Positions 50,701 to 60,910 are shown, numbered from the stretch's first letter. The stretch is DNA of 64,000 bases from Seriola aureovittata (GCF_021018895.1 NC_079373.1:27441375-27505374), one strand, 5' to 3'. The notes: generated from the letters alone by a model not told the origin. Translations and numbers: made by a program.

Positions 50701-52242
50701 GGATAGAAGGAAGGACAGAAGGAAGGATGAAAGGACGGACAGAAGGACGGACAGAAGGACAGAAAGTAGGACAGAAGGAAGGACAGAAGGAAGGACAGAA
50801 GGAAGGACAGAAGGAAGGACAGAAGGACAGAAGGAAGGAAGGACAGAAGGAAGGACAGAAGGACGGACAGAAGGACCTGTGGAAGGCGTTTCTGTCCACT
50901 GATCCCTCAGTGTCCTGCAGTTTTCTCAGATGGAAGAAACACTCTCTGAGCCGAGGGTCGGACCGGTGCAGACCGGAGCTCCAGATGGCCTGAGAGAGAA
51001 AACAAACGCACCCAAAGTGTTCCTGAAACTCCCCGACAACCGAAACATCCAAAACACCAACAACACACGTGAAAGCTTCATGTGATTTTGGCGGGAAGAG
51101 ATCTTTGATGCGTGTTACAGTAAAAATACCTCGAAGAACTGGTTGACGTTGATTCTTCCCTCGGAGGCGAAGCTGTCAAACAGCACGTCAGCGGCTCTGG
51201 AACAACACGACACGCTCTGATACACATTCACTCAAAACTCAGTTAAGACCAGAATCTGACTTTCATCTGTTTCATCTGATAAAAATTATTATGTCTAATA
51301 AATCAGGAGTTATTCTTCATACACAGCTCAGAGTCCAGTGTCTGGTTTCATCTGGTTTTATATTCATCATAAAACCTCTTGAACACTTCAAGCTTCACCT
51401 TCCTGTAGCTGCTGCTGTCTGATCTGATGGCTTACCTGGCCTCAGGTAACACTGACTTTCAGACTTACGCTCTGCGTTTGGACAGACTCTGCTGGGGGGG
51501 GAACCAGGGCTGGGAGGGGGGGAAACCTCGGTCCTCCGGCTGGACCACGGCCTGAGGGAGGGGAGGCTTCAGGCAGCCGTTACTGACCGACACCGGCACC
51601 ACTGCGCACACAAACACCTTATCGTTTGTTATGTTGTGAGATGATCTAACGGCCTTGTGGGTTTCAGGTGCATAAAACAAACTCACACATAAAAAAAACA
51701 ACAACGATGGACAAAGAATAAATAATGGAGCAGAACAGGAAGTTGTCTTCTACCAGATCTCTAGCTCCGGTTGTACCTGCAGGTCCAGGACTGACGAGGC
51801 TGATGGGCTTCTGGACCGGACTCTGGATCGGACTCTGGACCGGACTCTGGACCGGACTCTGGACCGGACTCTGGATCGGACTCTGGATCGGACTCTGGAC
51901 CGGACTCTTGACTGGACTCTGGACCTGGTTCTGGATCAGGCTCCTGGGTGCTGGGCGGGGAGCTGCATTCTGGGAAACATCATCACGTCAACAGAAAGAT
52001 GGAAAATGAGGTATATTTTTATTTATATTATATAATTATATTATAATTATTATATTATATTATAATCTGTGCATCATTTTATCAATTAATAATCAATGAT
52101 TCTTTGGTTCCTAAAATGATGTAAAATAATGAAAAATGTTCAAGTGACGTCCTCAGATCCGTCTTTGATCCTGTGTCTCAGACTGTGGGACACTTCAGCT
52201 TTTAGCTCGTCATCTTCGTGGTATTTTATTGTCCTGCACTTT

Positions 52243-52295
<53 letters not shown>

Positions 52296-53200
52296 TTTAA
52301 ATGTGCTTCATAAATAAACTTGATTTAATTTGACCAACAGATTAATGGACTCGCTGCTGCAGCTCTTGTTTTCTAAAACATAATCTTATAAGTAAAGTAC
52401 AGTATAGGTTGGTTTAGTTTTCATCTAAACACAGTGTATTTCATATTTGAACATTAGTGTTGAATATAAAGTGATTTCAGCTTCTTTTTTATAAAGAAAA
52501 TCTGTGTTTGTGTTCAGATTAAGACGCTGAACGTCTCACTGTCACAACAGCTGCACAGGAAACATGTTCAACATGTTAGAACAGGTTCTACCTGGTTCTC
52601 TACGTTCCTCTGCTGGTTCTCGTCTGTCATCCCTCCATCATCTGCCGGAGGAGAAAAGAAGAGCAGAGGAAACACTTCAGTAGAAATAAAGCGTTATCTG
52701 ACGATACATGGATCTACATCAGCTCTATCAACATTTGTAAAACCTTTATTTGTAGTAACAGAAAAAAAGACTGTAAACTGTCTGATACATAATTATTTAA
52801 CTAGTTTGGAAATAATTTAAATTGATTGAATTTCCTTCTTTGTGAATCTGGTTTTAAAACTTTTCATTGTTTTATTTTTTAATGCGATGTGACTCTTTGT
52901 GTTTATTATTCCCAGTAAACGCTGTTCTTCTTATTTGACAGTGTGAGAGAGAAAACATGAACAAAAATATCTTTTATTATCAGTTTAACACAGAAATATT
53001 CAGGTAGATTAAAGGACATGAATCTTTTCATCTGTAAGTTTCTAATAAAATAAGAAACAAACTGCAGCTCACAGACAAACAGGTTACAAAATAAAAGTCC
53101 AAACTGTTTCCTGTTTGTGTAAAAGTGACTCTCAGCAGACTGTGTGTGATTACAGTGAGTATTTACATCACAGCCAAAACATATAGACTTAAAATACAGA

Positions 53201-53272
<72 letters not shown>

Positions 53273-53808
53273 TGTGTGTGTGTCTGTGTGTCTGTGTGTG
53301 TGTCAGTGTGTGTGTGTGTGTGTGTGTGTGTGTCAGTGTTGGCTGCTAAATATGTCACTTCTTGTCTCAACAGAAGACAGTTATATATAGAAATGTAGAA
53401 ACCAGATGTGTTCACCACCACGTCTCCTTTTTCTTGAGTTATTTGAAAACTACTTTTACTTATTGTATCTGTATGTTTATATGTTTGTTTATATGTTTGT
53501 GCATATTTGCATATTTATATATATCTATATGTGTACAACTTATATTTTTTTTCATTTTCTTTATTTCATTTATTTCAATTTATTCTAATAATTTTATAAG
53601 TAATTATATCGTATTTATTATATTAATATTGTTATTGACATTTTTCTTTCTTTCATTATTTAATTCCATTGATTGATTGATAATTGTGTTTTGGCAACAC
53701 AATGAAAATGTTCTGTCAATAAAGTTGAACTGAGTCTCAGCAGCTCCATTTAGACTCCAGCTGACTCCGCCCACTTCAGGATCCATCACAGACCACTAAT
53801 CACAGGGT

Positions 53809-53901
<93 letters not shown>

Positions 53902-53995
53902 CTTTACTGTCTGCCTCTTTATTGGGCTCCAGCAGCTTGTTTCCGTCCAGACCTCCGTAACGTTTCCTCCATTTGCGTCTGAGAGAAGGAGTTCT
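44476..53995 (-). CDS. Glutaminase (GLS/GLS2) family protein, probably catalytically dead; 5' end incomplete
   Basis: Twenty exons (minus order): 53995-53902, 52641-52592, 51969-51777, 51601-51469, 51196-51130, 50989-50877, 49905-49776, 49488-49421, 48915-48752, 48061-48003, 47799-47755, 47637-47579, 47377-47311, 47227-47177, 46347-46171, 45906-45775, 45624-45532, 45450-45389, 45012-44872, 44557-44476. They sum to 1980 nt with no internal stop. Order in the protein: basic RRKWRKRYGG segment, a (P-V/I-Q-S)n repeat, the EF-hand-like N-terminal domain (SSGLHRSDPRLRECFFHLRK; GRFVIPDFSTFTE), the glutaminase fold (WGVSICTVDGQR; LVHRYVG; EVTCESGAVMAASLANGG), then two C-terminal ankyrin repeats (GRSALHVAAAEGHTEVIRFL). 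The Ser-Lys dyad and other substrate residues are replaced (see findings). No ATG lies in frame in the 5'-most exon, so an upstream exon is missing. One donor (46171, AAG|gtccag) is weak. Fish annotations include a 'glutaminase-like' paralogue that may correspond; the subtype is not certain. Confidence 0.9.
45255..45360 (+). repeat. Partial copy of the GGCGCTAGAG dispersed repeat
   Basis: It shares GCTGATGGGAA, CATAAAGCAAAGAGCTGGAC and GCGACCTGATGTCGGCGCTA with the copy at 30.3 kb. It lies in the glutaminase-gene intron 45013-45388. Confidence 0.65.
47643..47718. repeat. (CA)19 - 10 bp - (TG)14 hairpin in a glutaminase-gene intron
   Basis: CA run 47643-47680, then TCAGTTAGTA, then TG run 47691-47718, all within the 117-bp intron 47638-47754. 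On the gene strand the order is (AC)n, a loop with TACTAAC, then (UG)n and CGCAG. Confidence 0.97.
48196..48372 (+). mobile_element. tRNA-derived SINE with intact target-site duplication
   Basis: The head has an A-box-like GAGTGGCGCAGTGG and a B box GGTTCGAATC. The body is the familiar fish sequence (CCATTTCCTGTCTCTCTCTA) and the tail is CCCAAAAAATATACTT. A 16-bp direct repeat AAAATGGCTATAATCA flanks it at 48180-48195 and 48373-48388. It lies in the glutaminase-gene intron 48062-48751, antisense to the gene. Confidence 0.9.
49240..49404. mobile_element. Degenerate hAT-like end in a glutaminase-gene intron
   Basis: Sequence such as AAGTAAAAGTCAGAAG, TCAAGTACAGATACTGGAG and ACTCAAGTAGAAGTACTA, ending in a CCTCCCCTG close to the inverted CCACCTCTG terminus, resembles the sub-terminal part of the element at 57 kb. 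The left end was not found. It stops only ~16 bp from the exon at 49421. Confidence 0.35.
50273..50876. repeat. 600-bp polypurine minisatellite (GGACAGAA / GGAAGGACAGAA)
   Basis: The plus strand is almost purely purine apart from the C of GGACAGAA. The gene is on the minus strand, so its pre-mRNA has ~600 nt of CCTTCTGTCC-type pyrimidines starting right at the donor of exon 50877-50989. It occupies most of intron 49906-50876. Confidence 0.95.
52244..52298. repeat. (GGTTCT)n
   Basis: About nine hexamers in the intron 51970-52591. Trinucleotide runs also occur at 464-487 (GGA), 54438-54457 (GAT) and 54800-54830 (GAT). Confidence 0.95.
53203..53338. repeat. (GT)n with CTGT/CAGT interruptions
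   Basis: In the long glutaminase-gene intron 52642-53901; a (CA)n at 53813-53899 ends 2 bp before exon 53902, so that intron starts with (GU)n on the gene strand. Confidence 0.97.
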
Positions 53996-54798
53996 CTGAA
54001 AACTGAACGAGTGAAGGACAACAATGTGTTCAGAGTTTCATCCTCATCATCCTCATCTTCATCTTCATCCTCCTCATCATCACTGAACTGTCACCAGACT
54101 CCCTGAAGGAGCCCTCACTCTCTGAAGATGAACCACTGATTGATTTATTGATTTAACTCTATTATTACATTTTATGTTACAAGAGCAGCGAGACTTTTTA
54201 TCTACAGAGAATTATTTATTCTATTTGTGTCGTTTCAACTGTAAATAATGAGCCAAATGTTTCATAAGAAATATGAACATAAAACAATAAATAATATAAC
54301 AACAATTAAACCAAATATAACAATGATTTAAAAACTGTTCGAACAAAAACTCATATGTATAAAAGTCAGTTATTTAACACCTCAGCCAAAGGAAGTGGAT
54401 TCATTTAATCAATATTGTTCAATATTTATTTTTATTATGATGATGATGATGATGATGAGCTACTGGACACATGGATTTCCTCTAACGGATAAATAAAGTA
54501 TCTCTGACTAATGCTGCTGCTGTTACTGACACATAGTGAAATAAAACATTACAGTACATTAAGTACAAGTACAATTACTTTCAGTATCAGTTTATCAGAT
54601 TATTCCTTTGATTAAACGATTGATCTTTCTCTAAATAGTCGTCAGTTTGTTTCCTGTTGATTGACGAATCATCTCAGTTCTTCTTCAAACACTTTTTCAC
54701 TTCACTTATAAAATATAAAGAATTTTTACTAATTAAACGACACAATAAAATATTATTTGTAATAATAAAAGCACGTGGGTGTGGACCGGCTGCAACTC

Positions 54799-54830
<32 letters not shown>

Positions 54831-55193
54831 CTTCACGTCTGATATAAGAAGATATAAGAATAAAACTGGAGCTGAAACATTTAGAAGATGAATCGATTAA
54901 TCATAAATCCTTGTGATGATCAGTGAAAGTCATAAATACTCTGATTGTTTCACACACAGGAAATAATCACGTTTCCTCTCGGTTCATCTGATTATTTGCA
55001 TTTGAACATTCGACAGGACGTTACAGCAGTTTTTATTTTTTTAGTTTCTCATTTATCAGCTGCAAACACACATCAACAATCAATCTGACAGCTTTGATTC
55101 ACACTCACTGTTGAACATCTGTGGGAACATCTGTGGGAACATCTTCTCTTGTCAGTGTGGAACTAACTTCTGATCTGTCTGATGTTTGTCGTT
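53996..55193. other. Upstream of the 5'-most glutaminase-like exon found
   Basis: AT-rich with CAT/GAT trinucleotide runs. The missing first coding exon of the glutaminase-like gene should lie here or further upstream. No ATG-bearing minus-strand exon with a phase-0 donor was found. Confidence 0.5.
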
Positions 55194-55207
55194 TGTCTCT
55201 CTGTCTC

Positions 55208-55238
<31 letters not shown>

Positions 55239-55315
55239 CTCTCTCTCTGTCTCTCTCTCTCTGTCTCTCTCTCTCTCTCTCTCTGTCTCTGTCTCTCTCT
55301 CTCTCCGTGTCTCTG

Positions 55316-55348
<33 letters not shown>

Positions 55349-55349
55349 G

Positions 55350-55383
<34 letters not shown>

Positions 55384-55428
55384 TGTCTCTCTCTCTGTCT
55401 CTCTCTGTCTCTCTCTCTCTGTCTCTGG
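55194..55428. repeat. (CT)n / CTCTGT pyrimidine repeat
   Basis: 235 bp of CTCTCT broken by GT. It produces Arg/Glu and Ser/Leu frames on the two strands with no coding value. Confidence 0.97.
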
Positions 55429-55475
55429 TCTGAAAGCTCTGCCACGTCTCAGCCTGTCCCTCACCAGCGCGGCAG

Positions 55476-55587
55476 GAATGTAAAGCTGGACGGTTTCCAG
55501 CTTCAGGACATGGAAAACATCGCAGCGTCTTTATGAGACGGATTGAGAAGAACAAAGAGAGCGGGACAGTGTCCCTCCTCACCACAG
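55476..55587 (+). other. Candidate orphan exon, plus strand
   Basis: An acceptor-like pyrimidine-rich stretch ending in GCGCGGCAG precedes an open segment containing the peptide HRSVFMRRIEKNKESGTVSL, followed by CACAG|gtacga. No partner exon was found on either side. The minus strand over the same bases also has an open frame and a GCTG|gtgagg donor, but its phase does not fit the glutaminase-like gene. It may be nothing. Confidence 0.2.
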
Positions 55588-56156
55588 GTACGAGCCGTCC
55601 TCCGCCTCCTGGCTCTGGCTGCTCTCCATCGACGCTCCAGGTGTTCAGGTTAGTCCAGGTGTTCTCTGAGTGTCTTCGTGTAGGACGAGGACGTTCCTCT
55701 CTGAGTGTCTGCAGACTGTGAACCTTCTGTAATGAATGGGATGTTTGGAGAGGAGGGGAAAGAAGACACTCCCAGCGTCAGCACTGTAAAAACAAATCCT
55801 AAGTTTACTGAAAATAACTACGTTTTCTAACAGTAATTTGACAAGACAAAAGTTTGTAAAATGACAGAAATGATCTGTGAATTAACAGCTAAACTTCTAT
55901 TTGAAGCATCATGCCAATAATAATCAACTACATTTATTTCCTATTTTTGTAAAGACAAATTACTGTATTATTTACACAGTATTTTTTCTTCTTTCTTAAA
56001 TTACAAACAAATCTGTGTAAAATGACAGTAATTATCTGTAATTAAAATGTAGCTTGTTAATATAAAGGTTAAAGTCCATACGAACAATTTATGTCATGTC
56101 GTAGAGACTCATCCTGACACTGACCTCAGTCACTGCAGCCGTCCCTCAGAAAGCCT
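55588..56156. other. No gene seen
   Basis: A minus-strand ATG frame of 16 codons (MESSQSQEAEDGSYLW) near 55635 has a possible donor, but its phase does not match the next known exon. The rest is AT-rich with no signal. Confidence 0.5.
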
Positions 56157-57040
56157 TTAGAAGCTGTGACGACTGAACACAACAACCTCACACTGATGGT
56201 TTAAACACACGTGTCCCCACAGTAGTGGGCAGTATAAATTGCAAAAGGTTTTGTACAACAGATCCAATAATTCCCTCTTACCAATTTTGAGACTTTTATT
56301 TTGAAGGTAATCCAAATCGTAGGGCCCAGGCTGCTCCTCCGGGACATTGAAGTTAAAGGACTGTCCTTGTCCCACCTGAACCAAGGACAGTCCCTTTGCT
56401 GAAGGGAGAGTCTGGCCAGCACCTCGAACACACAGACAAACACACTGTTTTAGGATTTTCATCTTTCATTAAAAGATAAATCACAGAACAGATTCCAACA
56501 CACCAACAGCTTTATGACAAACTCTTACCACTGAGTCCTCGATCCAATCCAAAGAGCTGGATGTTGGTCTGAGCATCAACCTGGGGCCGACCAGCACTTC
56601 CTCTCTGATGGCCACATAATGACCAGCGAGTCCTCACGGTCCCTCTGGACCACGTGGCCACCGGGTGAAGACGCAGAGCTGGTTGCAAACGGCCTCCACC
56701 AGGCGGCTAACACTGGCCCAGTTTGCAGGGCCCGAGTTCAGTCCAAGAAGACAGCTGAGAGATAATCAGAGAGCAGTGTGTGTGAATATAGATCTGATAT
56801 TCATTAGAGGAAACAGTGATATCTGAAGTGAGTCTCACCTCTGGAGACTCTCCTTCCCAGGACAGGAAGTGTTCTCCCCCGTCGCTGCCTTGAACTGTCA
56901 CCTGTGCTGCCTCTCCTGGTCTCTGGGAGGGAAGACAACTCGCTCTTCCTCCTGCTCTGTCAGGCAGGTGTCGCCAGGAGCTTGGAAGTACTTGACACTG
57001 GCTTGAGGAAAAAGGTTCTGGATCAAAAATTAATTTTATG
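56157..57040 (-). pseudogene. Unidentified coding-like remnant, interrupted
   Basis: The minus strand has several stretches with protein-like composition and plausible splice sites but no continuous frame. One is about 57003-56895 (contains VKYFQAPGDTCLTEQEEE); next comes 56900-56838 (VTVQGSDGGEHFLSWEGESP) followed by a gtgaga donor. A third piece starts after a CTCTCAG acceptor at about 56754 (LLGLNSGPANWASVSRLVEA), has an in-frame TGA, and carries on in a shifted frame as QVDAQTNIQLFGLDRGLSG up to a gtaaga donor near 56528. The last starts near 56430 (GQGQSFNFNVPEEQPGPYDL). The frameshift and stop suggest decay. The hAT-like element sits just upstream. I do not recognise the family. Confidence 0.3.
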
Positions 57041-57055
57041 TTTGCATGAAATGAT

Positions 57056-58017
57056 CAGAGGTGGACAAAGTACACAACTTCACTACTTGAGTAAAAGTAC
57101 AGATACTCCTTGTCAAATATTACTCAAATACAAGTAAAAGTAGCTTAGTCAAAATATTACTTAAGTAAAAATACTAAAGTATTTACTTAAAAAATTACTT
57201 AAGTAAAAGTATTTTAAAAATATCTCAGGAAATACAGGAAAGAAAAGAAGCTTTATTGTCATTATACAACTGATGCCATTTTGCTACAGACAGACTCAAA
57301 AATAAAGAAATAAAGGCAAGAAGCCTCAGAACACAGACTCAGCTGCATTCATCAACAAATTCAATTTCTTCACATTGAACACATGAACACATCATGAAGT
57401 ATATTTACCAATACCTAAACATTTATCGTAACATTCAGTGTGTCCTTCGGTTAGCTTATTAGCATTTATCTTGCCAGTTCAAATATGTCTCACAACATTA
57501 CATTACGGTTTTCAGGAGGAAATATCCAACTTTTTACTGCAGCACATTTATCTGTCAGCTGTAGTTACTTTTCAAATTAAGATTGTACATTTAAAAACAT
57601 CATAAGTCTGTAAAATACAATTCAAACTCAAATGTAATTGTGTAGCAGCATCTCATACAAAAACAGTTCAAAGTGTTTTTCATTAAAAAAAATGTCATAT
57701 TGGAATATATTTATTGATGCATTAATATATAAATCTCTGTAATGATGCAGCTGGTAAAGGTGGAGCCAATTTTAATAACTTTACTGGGTAGTTTGTGAAT
57801 TTCCCCCTTGGCAACAATAAAGTTTTATCTCAACCTGTAATAATCATACATCATCAATTATTTTATCATTATATTTTGTATTATTCGTCTCAATCTGAAA
57901 AGTAACAAAGTAAAAGTTTATAAAATAAAAGTGGTTCAGTAAAAATGTAGTACAGTAGAAATATTGTAGTACAAATACAGTATAAGTACTACAGTAAACA
58001 TGTACTTTCCACCTCTG
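57056..58017. mobile_element. Non-autonomous hAT (Tol2-like) DNA transposon, 962 bp
   Basis: The left end reads CAGAGGTGGACAAAGTAC and the right end is the inverted TGTACTTTCCACCTCTG, i.e. ~17-bp terminal inverted repeats of the Tol2 type (CAGAGGTG). Sub-terminal sequences are rich in AAGTAAAAGTA and ACTTAAGTA motifs, also as in Tol2. No transposase frame is present. The flanking 8 bp (GAAATGAT left, ACCTGCGA right) do not match, so the target duplication has decayed or one side was rearranged. Confidence 0.8.
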
Positions 58018-58276
58018 ACCTGCGAATGTTTCAGGTTGGTCAATATTGAGGCTTTTACTATGAAAAGCATTACGGAAGTATTTATTTTGACAAGCGGAAA
58101 TCGCGATGTTTACAGTATTACCGAATGTCTCCCGTTTTTCACGTTGAGGCTTTTACTTTGGAAAAAAAATATTACCGGAAGTGATTATTTTGAAAAGCGG
58201 AAGTCTTGATGTCTACATGATTAGCATTTCCGTTCGGTCTAAGCTAGGAGCTAACAGGCAAACGGGCAGCAGGTGG
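58018..58276 (+). promoter_or_regulatory. C15orf40: Promoter / 5' UTR region of C15orf40 homologue with tandem ETS-like motifs
   Basis: Between the hAT-like element and the ATG lies an imperfect tandem duplication of about 98 bp (starting near 58045 and 58143). Each copy has TTGAGGCTTTTACT, then a GGAAGT ETS-type motif (ACGGAAGT / CCGGAAGT), TTATTTTGA and AAGCGGAA. No TATA box is obvious, which fits a housekeeping gene. The TSS is not visible. Confidence 0.5.
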
Positions 58277-60207
58277 ATGTTTTCCCGCTCAGGTTCAGCT
58301 GTTGCCGGTGTCTTTATCGGGTTATTTAAACGTGTTCAGCCGTTAAACCGTTTGTCTGACCTCCGTTATCCGGTAACCGCTCCCCCCCTCCCCCGGAGCC
58401 CCCCCCCTCCCGGTGTCACCGGGACGAGACGTTACTCCACAAACAGACAGATGCCCAGGAAACAGAAAGCGGTGAGTTAGTGAAATATTATGGGACATAA
58501 TATTTTCCTACAGGACAAAATCCAATTTAATAGATTTTTTAACTGTAATTCTAAATGACTTTTTGACTAAAAGAACTACACACATAACACTTGTAAAAAT
58601 AAAGCTATACAAACTGAAAGACACAGAATTAGTATTTTTACTTTTATTTACATATAATTTGATGTAAAACAAAAATGTGTGTGTGTATATATATATCTAT
58701 ACATATAAAGAAATATTTCAGATTTGCATTCAGAATTTTAAGTGTAACTATAACTTGATTAATTATTTCAGTGGAATTCATTGTTATATAAGTAAGTGCA
58801 CAGACTGATGAATCTAGGTGGTTAAATCTAAATATAATGTGTGAGGTTTAATATTTTTGGAAACAAGGGATGAAATAAAATCCTCATGGAACATACTCAT
58901 GGAGGTCTTTATTGTTTACTTGATATTCATCAGATATGTAGGAGGTTACCTGTAGAAGATATTGCAAGTGGACCGTCAAATCATTCGCGAAACAGTAGGC
59001 AACAATTTTGGAGAAAAGATGTAATTATAAAAAAAAAAAACAATATCAACAATGTTTTTAAATATTTTAAAAGAAAATGATCTTTAATAACATTAAAAGT
59101 GTTTAAAAACTCCTCATCATCCCAACAATATACAAACGTAAATGTAAAATACAAAGTTACCCTGTTAGAAAAGTAAATAAGGTTATAACAAGATTTTAAG
59201 GTAGAAGACACTTAAACCCTCCATAGTTTTGTACAAATGTGTCCTGTGGCAGGAAATGAAGATCAGCTGAATTAATTTCAAAATAAAACCTCAAATGATC
59301 TGGAATATTGTAACTTATATATAAAAGAACATGTTTATGTCATAAAGTTGAGCAGCTCAGAAGTGGGGGGGGTAGTTGACTGAACTACCTGTAGACCAGT
59401 GATGTGTAGTGTCACCTTGCTCACCCTCTGTCCTGTTGAACCAGGTGAAGGTGCAGCAGGCTGCAGGTGGAGCAGCAGAGCCTGAAGCTCCTGGTCCGGT
59501 GGCTCGAGACAAAAGTGGCGCCGTCACCATAACGGTGCACGCCAAGCCCGGCTCCAAACACAGCGGCATCACAGGTCACCTGCACTCACAGTTACACACA
59601 GACTCACCGTCACACTGTTAGAAACTGAGAGATGACGTGTCTTTTCTTCTTCTGCCATTCCTGTAGAAGTCTCTGCAGAGGCGGTGGGCGTCGCCATCGC
59701 AGCGCCTCCTACAGACGGAGAAGCCAACACTGAGCTCATTCGTTTCCTGGCTGAAGTCCTGGACCTGAAGAAAAGCCACGTGTCTCTTGACAAGGTTCCT
59801 GAAACTTATCAACTCATTATTCACTATTAAAACACCTTAACACCTTGTGGTTGTTTTGTCTCACGTCCTTTATCCTGAAACCTCCTCGTCTTTATCTTGA
59901 CTCCTTCTTTATCCGCACTTTTTTACTTGACCTTTTTTATTCTTACAGTTTTACCTTTCCTGCCTCATCTGTCCCTCCCATCCACTCTCTTCTTCATGCT
60001 ACTTTCTTCCTCTTTTACAACATTTATTCTGACTTGCTGAGCGTCTTTCCCTCCTCGGTTTACGTCCTGTCTCCTGTCTCCTGTCTCCTTCAGGGCTCCA
60101 GGTCCAGAGACAAACTCATCAGAGTGGACTCCTCCCTCGGGCCGGAGGAGGTGTTGAGGAGGCTCAGACAGGAAGCACAGACGACCTGTGACGTAAAACT
60201 TTGTTAA
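58277..60207 (+). CDS. C15orf40: UPF0235 / DUF167 protein, C15orf40 homologue
   Basis: Four exons: 58277-58471, 59445-59574, 59667-59794, 60094-60207. Splice phases agree and total 567 nt, 188 aa plus stop. The DUF167 core is clear: [19 protein letters not shown], then [40 protein letters not shown] and [12 protein letters not shown]. The chosen ATG gives an N-terminal extension ([20 protein letters not shown] and on to an RRYSTNRQ stretch) that is Arg-rich and almost free of acidic residues, like a mitochondrial presequence; human C15orf40 also has an isoform extended upstream of its MPKK start. The alternative start is the Met of MPRKQKA at residue 59. The molecular function of this family is not established. 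The promoter abuts a hAT-like element, and intron 1 holds one copy of a local duplication. Confidence 0.94.
58877..59092 (+). repeat. C15orf40: Local duplication, copy A (intron 1 of C15orf40 homologue)
   Basis: ACTCATGGAGGTCTTTATT … ATATTCATCAGATATGTAGG … CCGTCAAATCATTC … AAAATGATCTTTAATAACAT recurs at 60708-60910 in direct orientation with small differences. No other copy was seen in the window. Confidence 0.8.
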
Positions 60208-60480
60208 CAGAACAACGTGAGAAAGTTGTTGTATTATAGAACGTGCAGTTACTGGCTGTTCATGACAAAACAAAGCAGCTGTTTTCAGTGTTAATGTTTA
60301 CATGAGTTCACTGAACCTATCACACTTTGACAGCTGGTCCAGTACGACTGCTGGGAAACCTGAGGCACCAGAACATCACCATGGAAACAGACCGCTTGCA
60401 GCAACCAGCCACCAGTGTACAGGAGGTGTGTCCACCCTGGACGCTCTGGACAGAGACAGGAAGTGATGTTTAGATGTTGG

Positions 60481-60486
60481 AATAAA
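60481..60486 (+). terminator. C15orf40: Poly(A) signal of the C15orf40 homologue
   Basis: AATAAA lies 274 bp after the stop codon; a second AATAAA follows at about 60533. This would end the transcript near 60.5 kb, before the second copy of the local duplication at 60.7 kb. Confidence 0.6.
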
Positions 60487-60707
60487 GTGAATCATGAGAA
60501 ATTGTAACGTGATTAAATGAAGTGTTGCGTTTTAATAAACAGATTAATACCTGGACGTTTCCCTCCATCACATTTGATGTGGAACAAAGGATCTCACACA
60601 GATGTCATGTGACCGGAGGATCTGATGGTGTGTGTGCCCCGCCATGAGCAGCAGGTGGCGCTGTGTCACTGTTAATGTCCGTCAGCAGCTTCGCTCACCG
60701 GAGCCCT

Positions 60708-60910
60708 GAACACACTCGTGGAGGTCTTTATTATTTACTTCATATTCATCAGATATGTGGGAGGTTACCTGTACCTGTACCTGTTACCTGGTGGGCCGTC
60801 AAATCATTCACAAAACTAGCAAAAGATGTCATTATAAAAAAATAAATAAAAATATAAACAATGTTTTCAAATGTTTTAAAACAAAATGATCTTTAAGAAC
60901 ATTAAAAGTT
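60708..60910 (+). repeat. Local duplication, copy B (downstream of C15orf40 homologue)
   Basis: It matches copy A (ACTCGTGGAGGTCTTTATT … CATCAGATATGTGGGAGG … AAAATGATCTTTAAGAACAT). Copy B also has a small ACCTGT expansion near 60768-60785. Confidence 0.8.

Noticed and set aside
50195..51052. 285-codon minus frame (Ser/Phe/Cys/Pro repeats)
   Set aside because: Its N-terminal end is a real glutaminase-gene exon (50989-50877); the rest is read-through of the GGACAGAA minisatellite past a good splice donor.
55105..55483. Arg/Glu-rich and Ser/Leu-rich frames of 97-140 codons
   Set aside because: Translation of the (CT)n/(AG)n simple repeat.
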